A DNA stretch of 11,872 nt, from assembly GCA_003170115.1 (NCBI GenBank), contig PMZS01000291.1:277-12148 (forward strand), read 5' to 3'. Within the stretch, counting starts at the first letter, position 1. Each line of letters starts with the position of its first letter. This document shows positions 1 to 6,622 of the stretch, in pieces. Position numbers and translations under genes: made by a program. Under the pieces are notes generated by a model that worked only from the letters and a program-made list of their open reading frames with translations, did not search any database and had not been told where the DNA came from. Origin of the DNA: Spirochaetaceae bacterium. GTDB taxonomy: Bacteria > Spirochaetota > Spirochaetia > SZUA-6 > Fen-1364.

Positions 1-683
1 GCGCGCAACTGCTCCAGCTTCTCCGCGGCGACGCTCGTCGCGACGACGACGGCGAGCTCGTTTGATGAGATGTTGTACGGCGTTCCGACCGAGCTCCACC
101 CGATGCAGGGGAAAATGGGCACCACTCCGTCGTCCAGGACCTTTCGTACGGAGTCCACGCGGACGCTCTCCACCAGTCCCGCGCTCTGGTAGTCCACCCC
201 TTCGATGACGCCGATGCCGCGCGCGCGTACCCAGTTGCCGATGACCGCCGTCATCCCGTTCGCGGAGAGCATGGTCATGACCCGGTTGGAGACGTCGAAT
301 GCCGCCATCTTGATGAAGGGGATTGCTTCCTCGCTGGTCACCCGCACCCCGTTGATGACGGTGTACGGCACCTCGTAGGTCCGGAGGATCTCGTCGATGC
401 GCTCCTTGGCGCTGGGCACGAGGGCGATCCTGATTCCCGCTTCGTGCAGAAGAGAGAGATCCTTCACGACAATGGAAAAGAGCGGGTCCTCCAGCACCAC
501 GTTGTCAATGCGCACCACGAATGTCGTGCCGCGGAACTGCTTGAGATAGCTGAAGACCTCGCGGATGGTATCGACGCGGTCACGGTACTCCGTGACATTC
601 GGGCGGTCACGGTACTCCGTGACATTCGGGCGGTCACGGTACTCCGTGACCGCCCCGGCTTCGCGCGGGCGTTCCTTCTCCAT
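1..683 (-). CDS. argA: N-acetylglutamate synthase (ArgA type), N-terminal amino-acid-kinase domain, partial
   Basis: This gene reads leftward and is cut by the window edge; about 227 codons are present. The product would acetylate glutamate with acetyl-CoA, the first step of arginine synthesis, in the cytoplasm. The visible part matches the ArgA amino-acid-kinase-like domain: FRGTTFVVRIDN near residues 50-61, then LSLLHEAGIRIALV, and IFPCIGWSSVGTPYNISSNE near residues 190-210, which resembles the ArgA segment GYSPTGEIFNLSSE. The C-terminal GNAT acetyltransferase domain that would prove the call lies outside the window. The ATG at 683 is chosen because no other good in-frame start lies between it and the conserved domain. 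It lacks a Shine-Dalgarno sequence. Codons 11-36 carry a repeated VTEYRDRPN peptide encoded by a palindromic 27-bp repeat, which is not part of the family. Acetylglutamate kinase is the alternative but is less likely, because the glycine-rich kinase motif is degraded (VVRIDN). Confidence 0.8.
   Translation of the reverse strand, partial: MEKERPREAGAVTEYRDRPNVTEYRDRPNVTEYRDRVDTIREVFSYLKQFRGTTFVVRIDNVVLEDPLFSIVVKDLSLLHEAGIRIALVPSAKERIDEILRTYEVPYTVINGVRVTSEEAIPFIKMAAFDVSNRVMTMLSANGMTAVIGNWVRARGIGVIEGVDYQSAGLVESVRVDSVRKVLDDGVVPIFPCIGWSSVGTPYNISSNELAVVVATSVAAEKLEQLR
577..655. repeat. 27-bp palindromic tandem repeat (2.7 units) inside the 5' end of argA
   Basis: Two identical 27-bp units (577-603 and 604-630) are followed by a 20-bp partial third copy (631-650). 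Each copy holds the inverted repeat GTCACGG-TACT-CCGTGAC. In the last copy the flanks extend the pairing to 12-bp perfect arms, GGGCGGTCACGG at 628-639 and CCGTGACCGCCC at 644-655, around a TACT loop. The period is a multiple of three, so the reading frame is kept and argA gains two extra copies of a 9-residue unit. No unique spacers separate the units, so this is not a CRISPR array. Confidence 0.95.
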
Positions 684-689
684 GTCCGA

Positions 690-718
690 AGCGTACCCGC
701 GCCGCGCCGGCCCGTCAA
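690..718 (-). promoter_or_regulatory. putative promoter of argA (leaderless configuration)
   Basis: On the minus strand TTGACG (713-718) is followed after 17 nt by TACGCT (690-695). The ATG lies 6 nt after the second hexamer, so transcription would begin at or near the start codon. The -35 matches the sigma-70 consensus at 5 of 6 positions, but the -10 matches at only 3 of 6. No Shine-Dalgarno sequence precedes the ATG, which agrees with leaderless initiation. Confidence 0.4.
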
Positions 719-748
719 TTGCTTTCTCACCCCCGCTTCTGCTATTCT
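719..748 (+). promoter_or_regulatory. putative promoter of the divergent SDR gene (leaderless configuration)
   Basis: TTGCTT (719-724) and TATTCT (743-748) are separated by 18 nt, and the ATG at 755 lies 6 nt after the -10-like hexamer. The -35 adjoins the argA -35 directly, so the two promoters are back to back. The hexamers are imperfect (3 of 6 and 4 of 6). No purine-rich ribosome-binding site is visible before the ATG. Confidence 0.35.
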
Positions 749-754
749 CGGGGC

Positions 755-1768
755 ATGAAAGCACTGTTCATCGGGGGTACCGGGTCGATCAGCTCAGCCG
801 TGTCCCGGCTCGCGGTCGAGCGTGGCATTGAGCTTTCGCTCTTGAACCGCGGGCAGCGCGGAGAGTTTTTCCCCCGAGGCGCGAAGCAGATCGTCGCCGA
901 CCACCGGGATCTGAAAGCAGCGCGCGAGGCACTGAAGAGTCAGACGTTCGACGTCGTGGTGGACTGGATTGCGTACACGCCCGAGCAGGCGGCTGCTGAC
1001 GTTGCCCTCTTCTCCGGCCGCACGGCCCAATTCATCTTCATCAGCTCGGCGAGCGCATACCAGAAGCCGGCCACGCACTACCTCATCACGGAGTCAACGC
1101 CCCTTTCGAATCCCTACTGGCAATACAGCCGCGACAAGATTGCCTGCGAGGAGCTGCTGCTGCGGGAGTACAGGGAGAAGAGTTTCCCCGTGACGATCGT
1201 GCGCCCGACCCTGACGTACGGGGTTACCCAGATCCCCGCGGCCGTGGGAAGCTGGAACCACCCCTGGACGCTGGTCGATCGGATGCGGAAAGGAAAGAAG
1301 ATCATCGTGCCGGGAGACGGCACCTCGCTCTGGACCATGACGCACAATTCCGACCTCGCAAAGGGCTTCGTCGGGCTGATGGGGAATATCCGGGCAATCG
1401 GCCACGCATTTCACATCACCTCCGACGAGGTGCTGACCTGGAACCAGATCTACGGGCTCATCGGCGACGCGGCCGGGGCAAAGCCGGACATCGTGCACGT
1501 CGCTTCGGATTTCATCGCCGTGTTCAACCCGGAGGATCTCGGGAACCTGATCGGGGACAAGGCCCAGTGCGGCGTTTTCGACAACACGAAAATCAGGGAG
1601 TTCGTGCCCGGCTACGTGGCCACGGTTCCTTTCGCCGAAGGCGTGCGAGAGTCTGTTCGATGGTTCGAGAAACATCCTGAGCGCTGCACCATCGATGACG
1701 CCTTCAACGCCCTGTCCGATCGGATCATAGACGCACACCAGTCGGGACTTCGAATGGCGAAATCCTAG
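755..1768 (+). CDS. NAD(P)-dependent epimerase/dehydratase-like atypical SDR
   Basis: The 337-residue product is an extended short-chain dehydrogenase/reductase, cytosolic and probably acting on a sugar nucleotide or similar substrate, which I cannot name. The nucleotide-binding motif GGTGSIS is at residues 7-13, with Ser replacing the third glycine of GxxGxxG, as in the atypical CSP41-like SDR group. The segment IFISSASAY (94-102) supplies the catalytic serine region, and the YxxxK pair is Y124/K128 (YSRDK). IVRPTLTYG is the usual post-catalytic motif. An in-frame ATG at 719 would add 12 residues before the Rossmann strand; I reject it because the motif normally sits at the extreme N-terminus and because 719 lies in the putative -35. 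The gene is convergent with the reductase gene, the stop codons being only 7 nt apart, with no terminator between them. Confidence 0.85.
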   Translation: MKALFIGGTGSISSAVSRLAVERGIELSLLNRGQRGEFFPRGAKQIVADHRDLKAAREALKSQTFDVVVDWIAYTPEQAAADVALFSGRTAQFIFISSASAYQKPATHYLITESTPLSNPYWQYSRDKIACEELLLREYREKSFPVTIVRPTLTYGVTQIPAAVGSWNHPWTLVDRMRKGKKIIVPGDGTSLWTMTHNSDLAKGFVGLMGNIRAIGHAFHITSDEVLTWNQIYGLIGDAAGAKPDIVHVASDFIAVFNPEDLGNLIGDKAQCGVFDNTKIREFVPGYVATVPFAEGVRESVRWFEKHPERCTIDDAFNALSDRIIDAHQSGLRMAKS

Positions 1769-1775
1769 GCGGGGT

Positions 1776-2708
1776 TCACGCGCATCCGTACCCGCGCTCG
1801 ATGGCACGGATCAGATTGAAAAGCGTCCTGTTCACCGGCACGGCGATCCCGGCGGCCTCTCCCAGGTCGATCACCGTCCCGGCAAAGGCTTCCACCTCGG
1901 TCTTCCTTCCCGCCTCCACGTCCTGCAGCATCGATGTCTTTCCGTCCGCCGCGAGCTTCATCAGGGTGTCGTACCAGGCGACAACGTCCGCATCGCGCAG
2001 CCCCGTTCCCAATGACTTCGAAAGCGCCACCGTTTCCCTCATCGCCGACTCCATGACTTCCTTCGCTTCGGGCATGCTCTGGAACACGCCGTAGGGAGCC
2101 CGCAGCACGGCCGAGGCCTGGTTGATCCCGACGTTGATCATGAACTTGTACCAGAGGCTGCGGATCATGTCCTCGGGGACGACACAGGCAACACCCGTTC
2201 GTTCGAAAAACCGTGCAATGCGGGAGACCCGCTCGCTCCATGAACCCTTCACATTGACGGCGTCACCAAAGTGGATTTTTCCCGTTCCGGAAAATCGGGT
2301 GGAATTGCCTTCCCGCACCGCGTCGATACCCAGGATCATGGCAAGCGGAACTCTGTCCCTTCCGAATGCCGCGGAGAGCATGTCCTCGCTGGATATGCCG
2401 TTGAGAAGGGAAAGAACGAGGGTCGAGGGCCCGACGTGGTTTCTCATGTCCTCGATCGCCACCGGAAGCTGATAGCTTTTCACGGCGACTATGACAAGGT
2501 CCGGTTCGCTGCGATCGGCGGAGGACACAAGCGCAAAATCCCTGCGGGCGCCGTTCAGCAGGAAACCCTCCCGTCGGTAGCGCCTCAACCGCTCGCCGCC
2601 GGCAAGGATGCTCACGGCCGACGGGTCGCTGTCCCCCACGATGCCGGCGACCGCGGCGCCCACCGCTCCCGCGCCGACGATGAGAAGACTCCTGATCTCT
2701 TTCGCCAT
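1776..2708 (-). CDS. 2-dehydropantoate 2-reductase family protein (PanE/ApbA)
   Basis: The 310-residue product belongs to the ketopantoate reductase family, which reduces 2-dehydropantoate to pantoate with NADPH on the way to pantothenate and coenzyme A. The Rossmann motif GAGAVG is at residues 12-17 and the family signature VAVKSYQ at 74-80. LLNGI is at 101-105, and the putative catalytic lysine K188 is followed by N192 (WYKFMINVGIN), mirroring K176/N180 of E. coli PanE. The C-terminal signature SMLQDVEAGRKTEVE (259-273) contains the conserved D, R and E. Length is normal. It follows the kinase gene after a 13-nt gap and probably shares its mRNA. No strong ribosome-binding site is visible, so translation may depend on the upstream gene. 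Many family members act on other 2-oxo acids, and no pantothenate gene is adjacent, so the symbol is left empty. Confidence 0.85.
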   Translation of the reverse strand: MAKEIRSLLIVGAGAVGAAVAGIVGDSDPSAVSILAGGERLRRYRREGFLLNGARRDFALVSSADRSEPDLVIVAVKSYQLPVAIEDMRNHVGPSTLVLSLLNGISSEDMLSAAFGRDRVPLAMILGIDAVREGNSTRFSGTGKIHFGDAVNVKGSWSERVSRIARFFERTGVACVVPEDMIRSLWYKFMINVGINQASAVLRAPYGVFQSMPEAKEVMESAMRETVALSKSLGTGLRDADVVAWYDTLMKLAADGKTSMLQDVEAGRKTEVEAFAGTVIDLGEAAGIAVPVNRTLFNLIRAIERGYGCA

Positions 2709-2721
2709 CGAAAACGACCGC

Positions 2722-3225
2722 TCAATAACCAGTCACGACCATGACTTCCTTGTAGCCCTCCGCGACGTCGGGAAGCTCCTTCTCCGCCTGGAGGTTGGAG
2801 ATGACTCTCTCCGGGACGGAATCCTCCCGGGACCTGTTCCGCTCGAGGCAGCGCGCGGCCGGAGCATCGAGGAAGATCGCGCCGATGCTCTTTCCCGTTT
2901 GTCGGGCAATGGCGAGGTACTGTTTGCGGGATTCCCGGGACATGCTGGTGTCGTCGATCAGGAGCTTCTTGTGACCTTGCAGGAAATGCTCGATGATCTT
3001 TCTCTCCACGTGGCCCACGAGGAACTCGTCTGAAGAGGCGAAGTCCTTTTCCGTCCACTTCTGCCCGAAGTGCGACATCTCGAAGAGGAGTCGCCGTATC
3101 TCTTTCCTGTTCACGCGCAGCCGGCCCGTGCCCGAGAAATGGGCGCCCGCGAAGTGCGACTTGCCCGATCCCGGCAGCCCGCACACCACGATCATGTCGA
3201 GATTCTGAAAGCGTCCCAGGTCCAT
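2722..3225 (-). CDS. P-loop kinase of the polynucleotide-kinase-like AAA_33 type
   Basis: The 167-residue product is a small ATP-binding kinase. The Walker A motif GLPGSGKS is at residues 16-23 and a Walker-B-like LLIDDT at 88-93. RLRVNRKEIRRLLF (35-48) and the arginine-rich lid RNRSRE (129-134) resemble the kinase domain of T4 polynucleotide kinase (INRDDYR, DTNLNPERR, VKRNSKRG). It may phosphorylate a 5'-OH nucleic acid end or a small metabolite; the substrate is not evident. The start is fixed by AAGGAGG six nucleotides upstream. A longer open frame extends to an ATG at 3345, but this lies upstream of the likely -10 element and adds an unconserved 40-residue peptide. It is the first gene of a two-gene operon with the 2-dehydropantoate reductase. 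No phosphatase or ligase domain of a full repair enzyme is attached. Confidence 0.8.
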   Translation of the reverse strand: MDLGRFQNLDMIVVCGLPGSGKSHFAGAHFSGTGRLRVNRKEIRRLLFEMSHFGQKWTEKDFASSDEFLVGHVERKIIEHFLQGHKKLLIDDTSMSRESRKQYLAIARQTGKSIGAIFLDAPAARCLERNRSREDSVPERVISNLQAEKELPDVAEGYKEVMVVTGY

Positions 3226-3231
3226 GGGTGC

Positions 3232-3238
3232 CCTCCTT
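3232..3238 (-). promoter_or_regulatory. Shine-Dalgarno of the P-loop kinase gene
   Basis: AAGGAGG on the minus strand lies 6 nt before the ATG at 3225. It decides that start over the upstream in-frame ATG at 3345. Confidence 0.9.
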
Positions 3239-3251
3239 GGAGATTGATATA

Positions 3252-3260
3252 AGTATAGCA
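3252..3260 (-). promoter_or_regulatory. extended -10 promoter of the kinase-reductase operon
   Basis: The minus strand reads TGCTATACT, an extended -10 element (TGn plus TATACT, 5 of 6 to consensus). No recognisable -35 lies at the usual distance (3275-3280), which extended -10 promoters can tolerate. The predicted leader is short, about 20 nt, and contains the AAGGAGG site. Confidence 0.6.
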
Positions 3261-3301
3261 TTTCAGAGGAAGTAACGCCTCCATGCAAGGAATGAATGAT
3301 C

Positions 3302-3330
3302 TTGTCAACGCGTGTCGGAGGCGATATATA
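3302..3330 (+). promoter_or_regulatory. sigma-70-type promoter of the lipoprotein gene
   Basis: TTGTCA (3302-3307) and TATATA (3325-3330) are separated by exactly 17 nt. Predicted transcription start is near 3337, giving a leader of about 48 nt. This excludes in-frame ATGs at 3283 and 3292 as translation starts, because they lie upstream of the -35. Confidence 0.7.
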
Positions 3331-3384
3331 CAAGGTGAACGACATCGTGGAGAATTGAATCAGGAAATTGAGGAGGTTCGAAGA

Positions 3385-4227
3385 GTGACATCAAAAAGAG
3401 GCATTTCCGTTTTCGCGCAGGCAGGCCTGGTGCTCCTGGCGGCGGGCCTGTTCCTGCTGGCAGGCTGCGTGAGCCTGGACATCCCGGGCGCGCTGGGCAA
3501 GCAGATCGCCCCCAAGCCGGCTCCCGCGCCGCAGAGTGAACCTGCGCCCGCGCCGCAGAATGCACCGGCACAGGATCAGAACCAGTCCCGCTCGAGCGGC
3601 GGGGCAGCGATGGCGTACCAGTACCAGTTCGGTGCGTTCTACAGTGGGTTCTGGAACATGGGCTGGTTCGGCTACAAGGACAACAGCTACAAGCCCGGCC
3701 AGGGAACGATCTGGAAGTTCACCGGCACGAGCCGGAAGCCCTCCGAGAACGCCATGACATTCGAACGTGCGCTGCTGAAAGTCAACGCCGACTCTTCCCA
3801 GTGGTGGCGATTCAAGATGGACACGGGAAAGGATTCGATTCTCTACGAGTTCCTGGTCGGAACCGATTCCACCGTGAAAAAGGTACGCTACAAGGACCCC
3901 GATTCCGGAACGGTCGGGGAATTCGTCCCCAGCCAGGACCGCTCGCAGGCCTCGGCAGGGCCCTCGAACGGGCCAAAGACGCGGGAAGAAATGGCAAAGT
4001 ACCGGGTGGACAAGCAGAACGTGAAGGTGCAGGCGGGAAACTTTGCCGCCGATCACTACCTGTACAACGATGACGCGGAAAAGGGGAGCGCGGAGTTCTG
4101 GGTAAGCGCAACCGTCCCCGGCAACATGGTGAAATCCATCTACACCACCAAGAAGGACAACCAGACCTCGGCGGTCGAGCTGATGCAGATCGAATCAGGG
4201 GTCACCACGACCCTCTCCTCGTACTGA
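3385..4227 (+). CDS. lipoprotein of unknown function with Pro/Ala-rich linker
   Basis: The 280-residue product starts at a GTG preceded by GAGGAGG (3370-3376) with 8-nt spacing. Residues 1-27 form a lipoprotein signal peptide (basic start, hydrophobic core) ending in the lipobox LAGC at C28. Residues +2 and +3 are V and S, with no Asp retention signal, suggesting outer-membrane anchoring in a diderm. A Pro/Ala/Gln linker (residues 43-64) repeats PAPAPQ and is followed by an aromatic-rich segment, YQYQFGAFYSGFWNMGWFGY (78-97). The rest looks beta-rich; the C-terminal part, KVQAGNFAADHY (214-225) and AEFWVSATVPGNMVKSIYT (236-254), recalls periplasmic beta-sandwich lipoproteins of LolA- or DUF3108-like type, but I cannot assign a family. 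It is a single-gene unit with its own promoter and terminator. It may act in envelope maintenance, but that is a guess. Confidence 0.85.
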   Translation: MTSKRGISVFAQAGLVLLAAGLFLLAGCVSLDIPGALGKQIAPKPAPAPQSEPAPAPQNAPAQDQNQSRSSGGAAMAYQYQFGAFYSGFWNMGWFGYKDNSYKPGQGTIWKFTGTSRKPSENAMTFERALLKVNADSSQWWRFKMDTGKDSILYEFLVGTDSTVKKVRYKDPDSGTVGEFVPSQDRSQASAGPSNGPKTREEMAKYRVDKQNVKVQAGNFAADHYLYNDDAEKGSAEFWVSATVPGNMVKSIYTTKKDNQTSAVELMQIESGVTTTLSSY

Positions 4228-4241
4228 GATTCATGGATACC

Positions 4242-4275
4242 GCTTCGGGAGGCATCCCCTCCCGAAGCACTTTTT
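4242..4275 (+). terminator. intrinsic terminator of the lipoprotein gene
   Basis: An 11-bp perfect stem, GCTTCGGGAGG (4242-4252) and CCTCCCGAAGC (4258-4268), encloses a 5-nt CATCC loop. It is followed by AC and a run of five T. It starts 14 nt after the stop codon. On the minus strand the same hairpin lies beyond the end of the alpha-xylosidase gene but has no T run there, so it is a poor intrinsic terminator in that direction. Confidence 0.92.
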
Positions 4276-4290
4276 GAAACCGGCCCCGCC

Positions 4291-6612
4291 TTAGAGCCTC
4301 ACGATCAGTTTCTCGGCACCCTTACCGGGGAGAATCAGCGTTCCTTCGCCGCGGCGCTCGGAAGAGCCGCCTTCGACGGAAGCCACATCCGGCACGTTCC
4401 TGAGGCACACGCTCCAGGGCTTCCGCACGCCCTGTCGGATGATGGTGATCGTGCGTTCCGCTCGCCGGATGCTCACCGAGGCTTCCTCTTGCCCTTCAGG
4501 GGAAACCACCGCGGCGCCGCATTCGGAGCCGTCGGTCGGCTCGAACACGTGGAAGGTCACGCCGTCCGCATAGTCGTAGTCCGGCCGGGTCTCGTCGCGG
4601 CCAATGGCGATGATGCTGTTGGGACGCACCATGAGCGGAAGGCCCATGTAGCCGTGAGTCTCCGCCCGCCAGCACCCACCGTCCACCGCGGCGCCGCTCA
4701 GCAGGCTGGTCCATCGACCCGGCGGAAGATAGTAGGACACCGTGCCGTCATCGGCAAAGATCGGCGCCACCAGCAGGGAGGGGCCGAGCATGTACTGCCG
4801 ATCCAGGTACGCGCACGCGGGATCGGGAAAGAACTCGAGGATCATCGCCCGCATGACCGGAATGCCATCCCGCGAGGCTTCGGCTGCCGCCGCGAAAAGG
4901 TAGGGCATGAGTCGGCATTTCAGCTGCGCAAAAAAGCGCAGCACGTCGGTTGATTCATCCCCGAACAGCCAGGGCACCCTGTAGGATTCGTTGCCGTGCA
5001 GACGGCTGTGCGAAGAGAGCAGGCCGAATGCTGCCCATCGTCGGTAGAGATCAGGTGTCGCTGTTTTCTCGAACCCGCCGATGTCGTGGCTCCAGAAACC
5101 GAACCCGGAAAGTCCCAGTGAAAGCCCCCCCCTGAGGCTTTCAGCCATGGATTCGTATGTCGCGGAGCAGTCACCCCCCCAGTGCACGGGAAACTTCTGG
5201 CCGCCCACTGTCGCGGAGCGCGCAAAAACAACGGCGGCGCCCGCGCCTCGCTCTTCCTGCAGCACCTCGAAAACCGCCCGGTTGTACAGGTACGTGTAGT
5301 AATTGTGCATCCGCTGCGGGTCCGAACCATCATAGTAGACGACATCGGTGGGAATGCGCTCCCCGAAATCCGTCTTGAAGCAGTCCACGCCCACCGCGAG
5401 CAGCTTCCTGAGCTGGTCCTTGTACCACCGGGCCGCATCGGGATTTGTAAAATCCACGAGGCCCATGCCGGCCTGCCATCGGTCCCATTGCCAGACACCG
5501 CCGTCCGGCTTCCTCACGAGATAGCCCTTCTGCATCCCCTCGTCGAACAGCCGCGATTTCTGGGCGATGTAGGGATTGATCCAGACGCTGATTCGCAGTC
5601 CCTTGTCCTTCAACCTCCTGAGGATCCCCCGCGGATCTGGGAACTGCTCGGGGTCCCACTCGAAGTCGCACCACTGGAACTCCTTCATCCAGAAGCAGTC
5701 GAAGTGGAACACGTGCAGGGGAATGCGGCGTTCCCTCATCCCCTCGATGAAAGTGTTCACTGTTGTCTCGTCATAGGTGGTCGTGAATGACGTTGTGAGC
5801 CATAATCCGAAGGACCACGCGGGCGGCAGTGCGGGCCTGCCGGTAAGCTCTGTGTATTTGCCCAACACTTCCCTGGGCGAGGCGCCCCCGATGACATAGT
5901 ACTCCAACTCCTCACCCGGAACGGAGAATTGTGCGCGGGAGACCACCTCGGAGGCGATTTCGAACGACACCTTTTCGGGATGCGCCACCAGCACGCCGTA
6001 CCCGGAGCCGCTCAGGTAAAAGGGAATGTTCTTGTAGGCCTGCTCGCTGCTCGTCCCCCCGTCCTCGTTCCACATCTCGACGACCTGGCCGTTCTTCACG
6101 AAAGGCGTGAAGCGCTCGCCGAGACCGTACACGCACTCTCCGACGCCCAGAGAGAGCTGCTCACGCATGTGGGGCGTCCCGGCCGGGTCGAGGAGGTAAC
6201 CCGCGCTGCCTTTCGTGCTGCCCGTCATGCGCCGCCCGTTGAAAAGAAAGTCCACCGACCAGCCGTCCGAGGCTTTCACCCGAACGGAGGTCCTGCCGCT
6301 GGAAAGGCTCACGGCTTCCGGGGTTTTTTCGATCCGGGGGAGGAATCCCTCGTCCTGGTGAAGCTCGAAGACCGGCCGGCGCTTCCCCCCGCCCTTGAAA
6401 TGGCAGATGTGCACCCGGATGACATCCTGCAGCGGAGAGCTGAAGGTGAAGGTGAGCTGGGGAGCGTTCAGCGTGTCCCCCCGATGACGGATGGTTTTGC
6501 ACGGAGCGAAGACGGTCACGGAGGCCGCGTCCGTGCGTATGTCGCGTGCTTCCGCGGGAGTGAACAGTTTCACGCCCTCTCTCAGGCCCCAATAGCCGTC
6601 AGTGAATTTCAC
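4291..6612 (-). CDS. yicI: GH31 alpha-xylosidase (YicI type)
   Basis: The 773-residue product is almost the same length as E. coli YicI (772) and very similar throughout. It should release alpha-linked xylose from isoprimeverose-like and xyloglucan-derived sugars in the cytoplasm; no signal peptide is present. The nucleophile is D415 in CFKTDFGERIPTDV and the acid/base is D481 in PVHWGGDCSATYESMA, matching D416 and D482 of YicI. RPALPPAWSFGLWLTTSFTT (259-278), FHFDCFWMK (302-310) and LSGFGFWSHDIGGFE are also retained. The F-C-F-W substrate-pocket residues that mark YicI-type alpha-xylosidases rather than alpha-glucosidases are therefore present. The start is GTG at 6612 with AAAGGA at 6619-6624, which overlaps the stop of the upstream permease gene. 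It is the last gene of the transport operon, separated by 10 nt, which supports uptake of an alpha-xylosylated oligosaccharide. Confidence 0.95.
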   Translation of the reverse strand: MKFTDGYWGLREGVKLFTPAEARDIRTDAASVTVFAPCKTIRHRGDTLNAPQLTFTFSSPLQDVIRVHICHFKGGGKRRPVFELHQDEGFLPRIEKTPEAVSLSSGRTSVRVKASDGWSVDFLFNGRRMTGSTKGSAGYLLDPAGTPHMREQLSLGVGECVYGLGERFTPFVKNGQVVEMWNEDGGTSSEQAYKNIPFYLSGSGYGVLVAHPEKVSFEIASEVVSRAQFSVPGEELEYYVIGGASPREVLGKYTELTGRPALPPAWSFGLWLTTSFTTTYDETTVNTFIEGMRERRIPLHVFHFDCFWMKEFQWCDFEWDPEQFPDPRGILRRLKDKGLRISVWINPYIAQKSRLFDEGMQKGYLVRKPDGGVWQWDRWQAGMGLVDFTNPDAARWYKDQLRKLLAVGVDCFKTDFGERIPTDVVYYDGSDPQRMHNYYTYLYNRAVFEVLQEERGAGAAVVFARSATVGGQKFPVHWGGDCSATYESMAESLRGGLSLGLSGFGFWSHDIGGFEKTATPDLYRRWAAFGLLSSHSRLHGNESYRVPWLFGDESTDVLRFFAQLKCRLMPYLFAAAAEASRDGIPVMRAMILEFFPDPACAYLDRQYMLGPSLLVAPIFADDGTVSYYLPPGRWTSLLSGAAVDGGCWRAETHGYMGLPLMVRPNSIIAIGRDETRPDYDYADGVTFHVFEPTDGSECGAAVVSPEGQEEASVSIRRAERTITIIRQGVRKPWSVCLRNVPDVASVEGGSSERRGEGTLILPGKGAEKLIVRL

Positions 6613-6622
6613 TTCTTTTCCT

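Noticed and set aside
577..650. CRISPR array
   Set aside because: The repeats are directly adjacent with no unique spacers, are in frame inside argA, and no cas gene is present.
1769..1775. Bidirectional terminator between the convergent SDR and reductase genes
   Set aside because: The gap is only 7 nt, and no stable hairpin with a T run is visible around it.
1094..1807. A 237-codon minus-strand open frame opposite the SDR gene
   Set aside because: It overlaps the SDR, which has a clear Rossmann motif and YxxxK pair, almost throughout, and has no motif or ribosome-binding site of its own.
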